Below, piece by piece: positions 1 to 11,804 of a DNA stretch of 64,000 bases. Made by a program: the position numbers and the translations under genes. The stretch is from Monosporascus cannonballus (taxonomy: Eukaryota > Ascomycota > Sordariomycetes > Xylariales). The notes under the pieces were generated by a model that had not been told where the DNA came from, ran no database searches, and was given only the letters and a program-made list of their open reading frames with translations. The stretch spans positions 62,001 through 126,000 of the forward strand of contig QJNS01000102.1 of the NCBI GenBank assembly GCA_004154925.1, read 5' to 3'. Within the stretch, counting starts at the first letter, position 1. Each line of letters begins with the position of its first letter.

Positions 1-683
1 AAAGGATTTTAACAGAAAAAGGTTTACTAAAATTTTAATATCGTTAACTTAAAATCTGTTGTCGATATTAAAAAAAGAAATAAATTTTTTTAATTTGTTT
101 CAAATGCGTTATAATAATATAACGTAATTTTTAATTTTAAAATAAATTAAAAAAGCCGAAAAAAATAATAAATTACTGTTAACACTGTTGTAATTATATT
201 AATATGAGCCGTTATTTATTTTAATTTATTCGATTTTAATTTATAGAATCAGCTTTTTATCGACTTTAATTAAAATGTTTATTAACGATTTTATTATTAT
301 TACTAAAGTTCTTTAATAAGCATTAAGTATTTATAAAATGTTTTTACAAGTTTCTATGTATTTTTAAAATTTGAATAATTTTTATTTAATTATATACCAG
401 GTAAGTCCGATTTCCTTTTATATATTAATATTTTGTTTATATCGTTTTGTTTCGTATAAATTTTAATTGTATTTATTATTAATTTACATAAGAAAAATTT
501 AAAAAAGCAAAATAAAATTTAACTTTAAATAAAAGCTTTAATTAACAATTATTTTTTAAACTTTTTTAGTAACATTATATGAATCGATATATTTAAAAAC
601 AAATATTTTGCTAAGTGTTTTTATTTAAATTGTTTTTATAATAAGATAAATTATTCTCTTTTTTTAGAAAATTTATTCTTTTA
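1..683 (-). mobile_element. Truncated Ty3/Gypsy remnant, integrase C-terminal region
   Basis: This AT-rich stretch aligns by eye with 25030-25560 of the minus-strand Gypsy described below. The shared blocks are the region encoding the integrase C-terminal part and the sequence just after it. It is cut at the window edge on the left and at 684 by the insertion of another Gypsy LTR. No open frame survives; nearly every frame carries TAA or TAG stops, as expected after RIP. It is the oldest layer visible at this end, since two later insertions lie within or next to it. Homology to Gypsy is clear; the exact family is not known. Confidence 0.6.
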
Positions 684-696
684 TTTAACGACTAGA

Positions 697-1112
697 TGTT
701 ATAACATAACGGTCTTGGCTCCTGAAAACGGTCGGGATCCTGAAGAGCCAGACCACGACCCAGCCAAGAAGTCACGTGACTGGCTCAAAAGGCTTAAGGG
801 CCCTGATTAATCAAAAGAGCTTAAGCTGGATAAGCACCAGAAAAGGCTTAAAAGGGCTTAAGGGGACTTAATCAAAAAGACGCCGTTAAGCCGTAATAAG
901 CACCTTAAGCCAGAAAAAAGATATATACGCTTATTATTTCCATAATTTAGATAGCATTAGCTTATAATAATAATTCGTTACCTAAGGTACCTTTGGTATT
1001 ACAAAACGTAATACGTTATTATATTTATTGTTTAAATTCTTACGATACTTTTGCTAATATAAATTTATATGATTAAAGTTTAATAATTAATTAAACCGCA
1101 TAATTCGTTATA
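697..1112 (+). repeat. 5' LTR of Gypsy copy A1
   Basis: The LTR starts TGTTATAAC and ends TCGTTATA, where the 3' copy ends TCGTCACA. Part of it (about 710-900) keeps a normal base composition, with many CA and TG dinucleotides intact, whereas the later half and the interior are strongly depleted. A TATATACGC box near 922-930 is conserved in all related LTRs here and probably marks the core promoter; transcription would start shortly after it. Confidence 0.85.
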
Positions 1113-1199
1113 TATTGCAAACGTTTATTTAATAATACCGTCAAACTTTAAATAATACTTAATTCTGTCAAAATATCGACAAGTATTTAAAAAACCCTT

Positions 1200-4100
1200 A
1201 TTTAATAATTTCAAGCTCGAATTCGAAAATTAAAAAAAAGTCCGATAACTTAAGGTTACGCTATTTAGCTAAATAGCTTTCGCCTGCGTAAAACCAAAAA
1301 AGCTAAAGCCTTATAATAAAAAGGGTAATTTTCAAATTCTTTTAATTTAGGCACGAATTTACTTTCGTTTCTTAAACATTAATAACTTAGCGGATATGGT
1401 CTTAATAATAAAAATATGCCTAATAAAAAATACGGCTAATTAATTTAAACCTATTATGAGAAATGTTTTGCAAATAAGAAAATCGGATAAAAAAAACTTT
1501 ATTAATAAGATTTTTTCGCATTATACCAATTTCGAAAATAAAATACGGAATAATTTCGGCAATTCGGACATAAAACGATTTACGGTCCAGTAATTCTTAT
1601 AATTTTAATAAATAAACTTACGTTTAAATATGCCGTAATTTTTAAAAATTTTATAATTAAGGCCGGATAAGAAAATAATAAGGCCAATACCTTTATCGAT
1701 ATATTTTATAAAGAGTTGAAAGATAATATAATAAATAAAATTATTCGAATTAAATAATTAATTATTTTAAACTAATATATTACGAAAACAATTAAAATTA
1801 ATACTCAACAATTTGAAAAATAATAAGAAAAACAGGGATAATATATTTTACAGTTAGGGCATAATAACTTTAACTAAAGAAAAAAACAAAACGTATCTTT
1901 TATTTTTTACGGAACGGCGTTAGGACATATAGAATTCGGCGTTACCTATAAATAAAATTAAAGCCAGATTAAATATTTCAATTATGGTAAAATAAGATAT
2001 AAGGCTTATAAATGCAAAAAGTCCAAAAGGTTACGATAAGATAACTGGATATTTATATTAGAAAAATAATCCAGAACTAACTAAGGAAACGACAGCAAAA
2101 TTATTAACATAATTTAAGTCAAATACATATTAAACTTATGATAAACGACCTAATAAGGATTATCATAATAAGAAATTCGACGAAAAATACAAAAAACCAG
2201 AAACCTGACTTAATAAATATCGCGAACATAATAGAAAATATTACAAAAATAATTACGCGAATACCGAGATTAAACAAAAAAACTTTATCTCGGAACGTCC
2301 GATCGATACCGCAAAATATACGCCATATACTGCCGACGACGAAAATAATCTAATTACGAAAAATGGAAATAATATATTTACGTACGAATTACCTGTATAT
2401 ATTATTAAGGATTCGACCTTCCAAATCGCACCGGAAATAATAAGGAGGATAAGCAATAATATCGACATTTTCGAATCATAGCCCCAGGACATATCCAGCA
2501 ACTGGCGGAAACAAAAGATTAGCTTGAAAAAAAATAATACCTGCAAAAACACCCTTCTTATTACTATAAATCATATAACTATTAAACGGAAAAGTAATTA
2601 ATTTAACGTATGGTAAAAAAGCACTATTAGAAAGTTATTATAGATCTTTATTTTTAATTGGTATTTACGGTAAAGCCTTACGAAAAAAGAATTTATTAAC
2701 GAAAAACTACGTTAATTTATATGAAATCTTTAGAAGGATAATTAAAACGACGTATAATAAGATATAGTTGTAAAGATAAAAGAATAAATTATCCAATAAA
2801 AAAAACTAAGAGAAAATCAAAAGCAATTAATACGACTTAAAGAAATAATACGCCGGCATTAATAACAGATATAGCAGTTTAACTCGTTAAACGAAAAAAT
2901 ATAAATAAAGTTCGATAAATTCAAATAGGAGTTAAAAAAAAGTTACCTGTAAAAAAGCCGTAAAATAACGAAACTCAAAGAAGTTAAAAGGAATTTCTGA
3001 AAAAGGCTTTAAACGCGACGATAGAAAACGCTAATAATCTTATTATTTTAAATATACAAATCGGAACGCATTAATATACCATAATAATAAATTGCGAAGC
3101 TTTAGGCGGAAATTATATTATACCGGATATGGTTAATAAACCTAAATTGTTATAAAGATATAAATTAAAATCTTATATAACGATAAATGCCGAAGGTTAG
3201 GGATTTGTTTACGACAATAAAAAAATCATATACGAAATTAATTATTTCGAAACTTTTGTTAAAAAACGATATTAAATAATTAATTTCGATATCGTTCTAT
3301 TTAGAAATTACGATATAATCTTAGAATTACCATAAATACGCTAATACGGAATTTTAATTAATAGTAAAATTAGCCAAATAAGGTTCGCCTTATATTTTAT
3401 TAATAAATAAAAAAAGGAAAAATTAAGATCTTAATATTTAATTGAAAATAACGACGAATGCCAGTATAAAAATATTACAGATACTTTATTACTTAAAGAA
3501 ATAAAACATAAAAAAAACGAGTATCAAAGAAGAATATGACGTATCGTTACCATTATTAAAACGAAATTAAAGTAACTAAATAATAATGTAAAATAACAAG
3601 AATAATAATTCAAAAAGTTAAAAAATTTAAGTAATATGTTATTACAGTCCCATTAATATAAATAACTTTTTAAAAAGGAACTCGATATGAAGTTATTTAA
3701 ATATAACGAATAAAATTATAAAATAATTTTGAAGGAAAAATCCTTAACGAAGTTTTACCTTATTTATAATCTTAACAAAAATGAATTACGTATTTTTAAA
3801 CAATACTTGGAAAATCGGTTATAGAAAAAATGGATTTAATTTTCGAAATTATTAGTAAAATATCGGATATTTTTTATACTAAAAAAACCGGGAAATTATA
3901 ACTTATAATTAATTACAGATAATTGAACGATATTATTATTAAAAATTAAATATTATTACTCTTAATTGCGGAACTAAAAAACCTATTTTACGGAATTAAA
4001 TGGGTTATAAAATTCGATCTTAAAAATAAATATAATCTAATTAAGATTAAAAAAATACGAATAAAAAATAACCTTTAAAACGAAATACGGATTATTTAAA

Positions 4101-6340
4101 TATTTGGTTATACCAATAAGATTTACGAACGTATTATTAACTTTTTAATCGATAATAAATTATATGTTACGAAAATACCTTGATGTTTTCGTTGTATGCT
4201 ATCCCGACGATATTTTTATTTTTTTAAAAACGGAAAAAATATATGCAGGATATGTTTATAAGGTTTTTTAAGCTTTATAAAATGCAAAGTTACTTATTAA
4301 CGCAGAAAAAAGTTAATTCTATAAATAAGAAATAAAATATCTGGGATATATTATTACCCCAAAATACATTAGGATAAATCTCAAGAAAATCGCTGTAATT
4401 ACAAAATAACAAACGTTAATGATAATTAAGGAGGTACAGATATTTTTTTGGATTCGCCAATTATTTCAGGAAATTTATTCGAAATTCTAATAAAATAATT
4501 ATATCTTTAACGAACCTTACGAAAAAAAGAAAAAAAATTAAATAAATATCGGATACGGAAAAAACATTTTAAAATATTAAGGACACGATTATTAACAAAT
4601 TAATATTAATTATATATAATTTAAACCGTTCCATTAAGTTAAAAACCGATATTTCGAATTACACGTTAAAAATAATAATTGGATAATAAAATAATTAAAG
4701 CAAATTATACCTTATTATATTTTTTTCGTATGAATTAAAAGGAACAGAATATAATTACCGTATTCCAAATAAGGAATTTATAGCTATTATTATAGTGTTT
4801 CGAGAGTTTAAGTATTTTCTAAAAGGAAATTTATACTAGGTTAAAGTTTATACAGATTATCAAAAAATTTACCCGATTTATTATAATTAGCGAATTTCGA
4901 CTTTATTATTATGTATAAAAAGGGTTCAGAAAATAATAAAGCAAATATTTTAAGTAAGCGATTAAATTTCGAAGAAAAATTAGTTAAAATTAGTTATATA
5001 ATTTTCGATATTATTATAAAAAGATATTTACGCTTACGATAATTTCGATATTTTGAGTAATATTTTTAGATATATATTAAAAAATTTAATAATATAATAA
5101 TAATTTCCTAAAAAACCAAAAGAATAAATAAAATACAAATTCTAGAAAAGCATTAAAAGGATTTAGTACGAAAAATATACGAATATTAATTACATATATA
5201 TCTAGGAATTTATAAGACATTAAAAAACCTTTAACGCATATATTTTTTTTAAAAAATAAAATTACCAGTATGAAAGATTATATAATAATAAAATATTTGG
5301 GCCAAAATAAAAAATTAACGTTATAAGCCATACGGAAAATTACAATTATTCTTAGTCGTAAAGCGATTATGATATTTAATTACATTCGATTTTATTACTA
5401 AATTTCCTATATTAAAAGATTTAATTATGAGAATATATTACGATAGCATTTTCGTAATCGTCGATCGATTTACGAAAAGTTCTTATTTTCTATTATATTA
5501 TAAGGATATAAATGCCGACTACATAGCATATATCTTTTTCTAGAAATATCTTGAATATATACGGATTACCGATAGAAACTATTTTAAATAAAAAATCGCT
5601 ATTCGTATTAAAATTTTAATAACACTTAATAATATAAATCGGCTTAAATTATAAATTATTTAACGTCTTTAAACATTAAATAAATTAGTAAATAAAACGA
5701 ACGCATTAAATTTTGGAAATTTATTTACCATATTATATTAATTACGAACAAAATAATTGGGTTAAGAATTTATTAATCGCATAATTAATTTATAATATTA
5801 GTTATTACGAAAATACTAAGATAATATTTATATATATAAATTTTGGTTTTATTTTCGAAATTTACCGAAAAGTGCGTAACGATAATCCAATTAATATTAA
5901 AGCAATTTTTACGTCGGAATAATTATAACAGCTATACCAAAAAAATAAAAATAAAATTCGAATTCGTACGAAATTAAATAAGCAAATATTATAATTAGAA
6001 AAATTTAAAGGAATTAACTTTCGAAAAAGGGGAAATAGTTTTCTTCGTTACAAAATTTTTTAAATAAAACAACCTAATAAAAAACTCGATTTTAAATTTA
6101 TCGGTCTATACGAAATTTCTAAGAAATTCTTAAAAGATAATTATTTATTAGAGCCTTTATTAAAGGTTAAATTTCATTTAATTTTTTTTAACTTTTTTCG
6201 AATTAATAATAAATATAATTAAGATATATACGGCATAAAATAATATAGAAATAAAAAACGAATAAATATACGAAATGGAAAAAATTATTAATATAGAAAA
6301 ATAAACTAAATTTACTTAATATTTAATTAAATAAAAACAG
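1200..6340 (+). pseudogene. Degenerate Gypsy gag-pol of copy A1
   Basis: Recognisable fragments occur in order on the plus strand. A CCHC-type zinc knuckle remnant around 1980-2025 reads roughly NYGKIRYKAYKCKK, with some metal ligands lost. A protease-like block lies near 3080-3150. The reverse transcriptase has VVCYPDDIFIF near 4184-4220, the YxDD catalytic motif with L changed to P. RNase H remnants lie near 4850-5000 with about 40 nt missing near 4890 relative to the sister copies. The integrase core segment FVIVDRFTKSSYF is at about 5452-5490. Dozens of stops make it non-functional. Such polyproteins normally direct assembly, reverse transcription and integration. Confidence 0.85.
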
Positions 6341-7066
6341 CATTTAAATTTCGAAAACATTTAGGAACTTGTTAAAAATTTTATTAGCGTTTAGCGACTG
6401 TTAAAAAACTTTTACCAGCAACGACGGGCGTATCTTAATCAATAGTTAACCAGTTAATAACCGGGATGTCGAGCTAGTCGGCCGCGGCCTGCGTTAATAT
6501 GGTAACTATAACGGCGGCCTCCAATTGTTTTTGTTTCTTTTCTAAACATTCGAATTCCTTTATCGCCTTCGTACTCTGAATATTGCGACGAAATATTTTA
6601 ATTTCCCGTTAACGAAAAAGGTTTTTTTTTATTTTCGCAAACGACTTAAGCGATTAAATAATTCGTTAAGATATTATTAAACTTTTAAAAGCTTTTTTTC
6701 GACAATACTTTTTTTAATTCCAAACGGTTTTTTAAATAATAAATTTCCAGTACTTAAATTCGAAATGACTAAAAGAATTATAAGGATCTTTATGGGCAAT
6801 ATAAAAAAAATATTTTCCTAAATTGCGATAGGCCTTACAAATTTTGTTCTCGGACTTACAGCGGGAATAAGAAATATTCGAAAATATAATAAATTAAGGC
6901 AGTTAATCCGTTTTCAAAAAACGAAAGCGTTAATATGCTTACGAAACCTGGACTTTTTAATGCGATTCGATATAATAAGTATAAAGAAAAAAAGGTTGCT
7001 TATTAAAAATTAATAAACAAATAATTTGATTTTTAAGGATAAAGATTTTGGAAAAAGGGAAATCGT

Positions 7067-7481
7067 ATTATAATTTAACGATTTTAGCTCCTCAAAACGG
7101 TTGAGATCTTAAAGAGCCAGATTCCGACCTAGCCAAAAAGTTACGTAATTAGCTTAAATGGCTTAAGGGCCCTAATTGATTAAAAGGGCTTAAGCCGGAT
7201 AAGCACCAAAAAAAGCTTAAAAGGGCTTAAGGGGATTTAATTAGAGAAACGCCGTTAAGCCGTAATAAGTACTTTGAGCCAAAATAAGGATATATACGTT
7301 TATTATTTCCATAGTTTAGATAGTACCAGCTTGCAATAATAATTCGTTCCCCAAGGCACCTTTGGTATTACGAGATGTGATACGTTATTATATTTATTGT
7401 TCAGATTCCCACGATACTCCTGCTAATATAAACCCGTACGACTAAGGTTTAATAGTTGGTTAAACCGCATAGCTCGTCACA
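7067..7481 (+). repeat. 3' LTR of Gypsy copy A1
   Basis: This LTR is homologous along its length to 697-1112 and is followed directly by the CTAGA duplication. Its start reads TATTATAA where the 5' LTR reads TGTTATAA, a G-to-A change typical of RIP on the opposite strand. Its first half is more mutated than the matching part of the 5' LTR, while its last half is less mutated, so the two LTRs carry different damage. Confidence 0.85.
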
Positions 7482-7486
7482 CTAGA

Positions 7487-7860
7487 TAATTTAATTAATT
7501 ATTAAACCTAAGTTATAAAGATTTATATTAGTAGCAATATCGTCGGATTTTAAGTAATAAATATAGTAACTTATTACGTTTCGTAATATTAAAAGCTTTT
7601 TAAACAACGAAATTGTATTATAAGGTAATATTATTTAAATTATGAAAATAAACGTATTTATACACGGCTATTTGTGCGTATTTGATTTTTTTAACTTAAT
7701 CATATTTATTAAAAGTACATGTTTAATTGCGTTTAATTAAATAATTATTTAATTATGGTTAGTTATTATCTGTTAAACGTTTATTACGTAATTCGGTTTA
7801 GGTTTCGTTTTGATCGCAATGCGATCGTTTTCGAAACCCGTATTTAATTAAATCGTAATA
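7487..7860 (-). repeat. LTR of the truncated minus-strand Gypsy (main part)
   Basis: This is the larger part of the 3' LTR of the minus-strand Gypsy; the first 13 bases lie at 684-696 on the other side of the nested element. It shares ordered blocks with the LTRs at 18595-18972 and 37966-38344, including the segment around AATAAATATAGTAA and the segment around ATTACGTAA. The inner end reads TAATA on the plus strand, that is TATTA on the minus strand, a RIP-type change from the TGTTA start seen in less mutated copies. Confidence 0.65.
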
Positions 7861-8982
7861 CGATCTTTCTTTTTCAAAATCTTATCCTAAAATTCTTTTT
7901 TAAATAAAATCTTTCCTTTTTAAAATATCTGGTTACGTTATTAAATTTCGATGTTAAAATCTGTTTTTTATCATACGATATCAGAATTTACTTTTTATGT
8001 TTAATGAATTTAACTTCAAAATTATGCCCTATTTCTTTTTATTTTTTTAAAAGGTTACAAATGCAAAAAAACAAAAGATATTTCGAAATATAAGTATTAA
8101 ATAAAGCGTAATTACCCTTATAACCAAACAGATATTGCCTTATATTCACTAAAGAATATTCGTACTAAAAATTAACGACTAAGGTGTAAAGAAATATTTG
8201 TAAAAAAAAAATTTATATTTTAAAAACATTATTAAAAAACGTAAACGAAGTTATCACGCGCTTAATTCATTTTCGTAAACAAGAGGGTATTTTTCTTTTT
8301 AAAATATTAAAATAATATAACGAAAATTGTGTTCTTAAAAAAATTAAAAGAATAAAAACGATGAAAATAGACCTTTGCCAAAGCTTTTACTACTATATTG
8401 GCTTTTTCTTACGATTCGATTAATTGGTTTTTTACGGCCGCTCTTCAGATCGTAAATTGGGATGCCATTATTTTTTATAACTCCGTTGTTATTAATAAAA
8501 ATTCCGCTATAAACGTTAGGTATTTATAAGGTGTTTCGCAAGTTTCTAAATCTTTTCGAAATTCGGATAGTTTTTTTTATTTAATTAGATATTGGATAAG
8601 TCCGTTTTGCTTTCGTAGGTTAAGAATTTCTTTTTATTTCGTATATAATTTTATTTTTTATTCTTATATTTTTTATTACGTATAAATTTTAATACTGTTT
8701 ATTGCTACTTTAAATAAAAAGATATAAAAAACCAGAATAAACTTGACTTTTTAAAAAGGTTCTGGTACGTATTTTTTAATTTCTTAATAATTTTATATAA
8801 ATCGATATATTTAAAATCTAACATTTTTTGCTACGCTTTTTCGTTTAAATACTTTTAGTAACAAGGTAAATCTTTTTTTTTTCTTTTTAAAAGGTTAATT
8901 TTATAACCTGTTTTAATTACACTATTTATTTATTTAATTACGTACTAATTTTAATATTAATTTTATTATTTTGGTGTAATAA
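7861..8982 (-). pseudogene. 3' trailing region and integrase end of the truncated minus-strand Gypsy
   Basis: After the LTR and polypurine complement, this stretch aligns with 18973-19513 and then 25011-25560 of the longer minus-strand Gypsy, skipping the Copia insertion present there. That match confirms that the Copia at 19514-25005 is an insertion. The right half corresponds to the integrase C-terminal region. No intact reading frame remains. Confidence 0.65.
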
Positions 8983-9134
8983 TGTTACGGCCTAGTCCTC
9001 CGTAACGTCTTCCAACATGTACTGAGGGTACGAGTACATATAGACAGCTGTAAGCACCAGGATGATTACCACAATTGCGATCATTTCACCGATCTTTTGC
9101 CCTGGTGGCGTAATGGTATGGTGCAGCCATAACA
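8983..9134. mobile_element. 152-bp solo LTR (or TRIM-like unit) with perfect target duplication
   Basis: The unit starts TGTTACGGCC and ends GGCTGC-type complement plus ATAACA, so the termini are imperfect inverted repeats of the TG...CA kind. It is bracketed by AATAA at 8978-8982 and 9135-9139, a perfect 5-bp target duplication. Its base composition is close to normal, in sharp contrast to the AT-rich Gypsy integrase sequence on both sides. The likely origin is LTR-LTR recombination of a short-LTR retrotransposon, or a very short nonautonomous element. Strand cannot be assigned. Confidence 0.7.
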
Positions 9135-9139
9135 AATAA

Positions 9140-9670
9140 CTTATGTTGTTTTGACGTAAATATTATTTTATTGTTCATAAATTCCTCGTACCTATTTCTA
9201 TAAATATTTTATATAAAATTAAGCTTTACATTTATTAGAGTTATTTTAATATTTCTATAATAATTAATATTATAAATTATTTAAGTACTAAGTAACTTTT
9301 TAATCTAACTATTTTATTCGTAATTACTGTAATATTATAAATTTATTTTATTATTTAATATAATTATTCGGTTAATTTGTCCGTTTAAAGTTTAAATACG
9401 TTGAATAACTTATACTTTAAGTCCATTTATACTGTAAACTTGATTAAATATTCAAATTAAAAGTTATTTCATATACAGGAATAATTTTATATAATAATTC
9501 ATATATATTAAAAATATTTTTAAAGAAAATATATATTATTTGTTCTGTAATAATATTATATTTGCAAGATAAAAAATAAAAGCCATTTGTAAATGTGTTG
9601 ACGATAACGAAAATAGTATCGTAATATATTTTTGTCCCTGAAATCCTTAATAAGGGCAATTTGATAAGAA
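9140..9670 (-). pseudogene. Gypsy integrase core fragment
   Basis: A minus-strand frame of 71 codons remains open at 9444-9659. It reads TKIYYDTIFVIVNTFTNGFYFL, close to the integrase core consensus around VIVDRFTKWFYF, with the first catalytic Asp changed to Asn. The surrounding sequence aligns with 25570-26160 of the longer copy. The frame is a relic: it has no plausible start and the partner residues fall in other frames. Similarity to Gypsy ends near 9670. Confidence 0.7.
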
Positions 9671-9984
9671 AATTTATTATATTTAAACTTTATAATTTTT
9701 TTAAGATTTATGGTATAATATTTTGAACTTATTATCCAAGTTACATTATTGTTATACTTTGAACATTATTGTTTTAATTCTAGATAATTAAGCTATAAAT
9801 TAAACTCGGTTTTATTTTTGTAAGTTTCTAGTTATTTATATATTTAATATATATTAATTTTATTATATTATCTGTGTACTTTTTCTTTGTTAATAAAAAA
9901 TATATAATATAACCCGTACTACTGTAATTGAATATAAACGTAAATATTTTTTAAAGTAATATTAAAAATTGTATAACGTACCGG
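9671..9984. other. AT-rich spacer, no recognisable content
   Basis: This lies between the end of recognisable Gypsy integrase and the Pogo-type transposon. It is almost entirely A and T with no frame, repeat or motif that I can support. It may be more heavily mutated Gypsy or another element. Confidence 0.4.
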
Positions 9985-11804
9985 ACAAGCTCATCGGATG
10001 ATTTTTGACACCTTTTAATTACCTAACTTCAATTAACCACTTTTCAATATTGACAATATGAAACGGCTTACAAAAGAAATAAGAATAAACTTAGCCATCT
10101 AGGTTAAAAAACGAAACCCGACACTTAATTATGTGATATTTAGTTCGATTTATAAAATCGCCCATTTTACTTTGTACGAATCATATACCGGTAAATTCTT
10201 TAAAACCGATATTATTTTTAATTTGCGAAAATTAACGCCGATCGAAAAGTAATCGATTGTCGACCGAATCTTTAACCTAGATATACGAACGTTTCTTATC
10301 CGGCTTTAACATGTTAAAAGTATAGCGAATAGAGTACTTACTTAACGCGTTACAGAATACGTCGAGATTAAATGGGCGTCGAACTTTGTTAAACGGTAAA
10401 AAAAAGAAAAAAAAAACTTAAAATATGTTTAAATCGAAAAGTCGATAATTAAAAGAAATTATGCGAAAATCCAGAAATATTTCGTAAATAATTTTAGCTT
10501 ATTTAGATTATAATCGGAAATACGGGATTATAAAAGAGGATATTTATAATTTCGACAAAACAGAATTTTTGATAAAGCTTTTTATGGTAATAAGTACAGT
10601 AATTACTAATGCTAAAAAACGTAAAAAATCTAAATAATCTCAATAAAAGAATAGAAAATAAGTTATAATTATACTGGTTATTAATTCGTATGATTAGGCA
10701 CTATTATTTATGATTTTGGCTTTCGAAATTTATTTTAATTTTTAATACTGAATAAACTTATTTTTAGCTAGTTAAAAATTCGATTTAAGTAATAATCATT
10801 AAATAACGAACGAACTAGATTTAAAATAAGTTCAACACTTCGATAAATATACCCGAATACGTACGAAAAAAATCAAACGTCTTTTTATTTGCAACAATTA
10901 CGAAAGCTATTATTCGATAAAATTCGAAATATATTACGCGAATAACGATATTATTACGTTTTATATACCTGCCTATTTTTCCTTTTAACTTTAACCTTGC
11001 GACGTATTTTACTTTTTTACTTTAAAATGGGCTTATTCGTTTTATATCGAAAATTTAATACGACGCCACCATACCTATATCGCGAAAAAGAATTTTTTCG
11101 CCGGCTTTTACGACGCGTTTAAAGTTACCATAACGTCCGAGAATATCAAAGCCGTATTCGCAAAAGCTAAACTTATTTCATTCGATCTCATAACGTTTTA
11201 TCCGATTTAGAAATTTTTTCAGCTATACTTATACCGACCGTATCGCCGCTAACCTCCGCCGGTTCCGTTTTCCTCTCCTCCGCGAAAACCTCTAAAAATA
11301 TCCGCGAAATAATAAGACGGGGACGTTATTTGCAAAAAAAAAAATTACCAAGGTAACTCGCTAACAAAAGTAATTAAATCGGTTAATTTTTTAACGAAAA
11401 ATGCCTTAATATTATTATATGAAAATATTTTTTAAAAAAAGAAAATAATTACTTATGCAAAACAAATTATAGCTTTAACAAAGGTCGAAAAATCAAAAAT
11501 AAACGGCTTTAAAAAAGAGAACCGCTTATTATACAAAAAAGATAAGCTTTTTAGCCGAAAAAGAAAGTAATAATAAAAAAATGCAGCCAACAACGACTAA
11601 AAATAATCGTCGCAAAAAGGTTAAGACGAAAAAGCAGAAATATAGCGTTTGCGATAAGCTCGGACATAATGCGCGTACTTCTAAAAAAGTTATAAATATA
11701 TTTAGCGAAAAAAATCGGATTAATTTGAGTTATTTTGAAATGTTATACTCAATTAATTTGAATTTGTTATCGAGAGGTGCCAAAAAACCATCCGATAAGC
11801 TTGT
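9985..11804 (+). mobile_element. Fot1/Pogo-type (Tc1/mariner superfamily) DNA transposon, RIP-degraded
   Basis: This 1.82-kb unit has terminal inverted repeats of about 30 bp. The left end starts ACAAGCTCATCGGATG at 9985 and the right end, read on the other strand from 11804, starts ACAAGCTTATCGGATG. Both continue into a TTTTTG-CACCT block. It encloses a plus-strand transposase remnant and has the size usual for fungal Fot1-type elements. I did not find the expected flanking TA duplication with certainty, so the outer limits could shift by a few bases. Confidence 0.8.
10060..11770 (+). pseudogene. Pogo/Fot1-type transposase remnant
   Basis: Translated plus-strand fragments match the DDE transposase pattern of the Pogo group. 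DIYNFDKTEF near 10540-10570 carries the first catalytic Asp. A segment near 10840-10920 reads KYTRIRTKKIKRLFICNNYE, where families usually have L-D-G-H-x-S-H, so the second Asp has become Asn. A segment near 10935-11050 reads NDIITFYIPAYFSF followed by PCDVFYF, matching the third-Asp region. The end of the protein (frame open from 11581) has VCDKLGHNARTSKK, a C-terminal zinc-knuckle-like tail with cysteines mutated. Many stops make it inactive. A functional protein would cut and paste the element at TA sites. Confidence 0.8.

Larger units (their letters stand above)
697..7481 (+). mobile_element. Ty3/Gypsy LTR retrotransposon copy A1, RIP-degraded, complete outline
   Basis: This is a 6785-bp element flanked by a perfect 5-bp duplication CTAGA at 692-696 and 7482-7486. 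The LTRs are 697-1112 and 7067-7481. The order gag, protease, reverse transcriptase, RNase H, integrase identifies Ty3/Gypsy. A purine-rich tract (about 7049-7062) lies just before the 3' LTR. The interior is very AT-rich and no frame is open across a domain. It inserted about 13 bp inside the LTR of an older minus-strand Gypsy, so it is younger than that element. Boundaries are firm because both the duplication and the LTR ends agree. Confidence 0.9.
684..9670 (-). mobile_element. Truncated Ty3/Gypsy element, minus strand, split by a nested Gypsy
   Basis: The left LTR runs from 684 to 696, is interrupted by the Gypsy at 697-7481, and resumes to 7860. Joining 684-696 to 7487 gives a continuous match to the LTR at 18595-18972. 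A pyrimidine run at 7861-7876, the complement of a polypurine tract, follows the LTR as expected for the 3' end of a minus-strand element. Integrase-like sequence continues to about 9670, where similarity to the longer copy at 25006-26160 stops. The rest of pol, gag and the second LTR are missing, so this copy is 5'-truncated. A solo LTR at 8983-9134 also interrupts it. Confidence 0.7.

Noticed and set aside
2138..2552. Short open frames on both strands in Gypsy A1
   Set aside because: They fall in degenerate gag sequence, lack conserved starts, and the equivalent region in A2 and A3 is broken. They are chance survivors of RIP.
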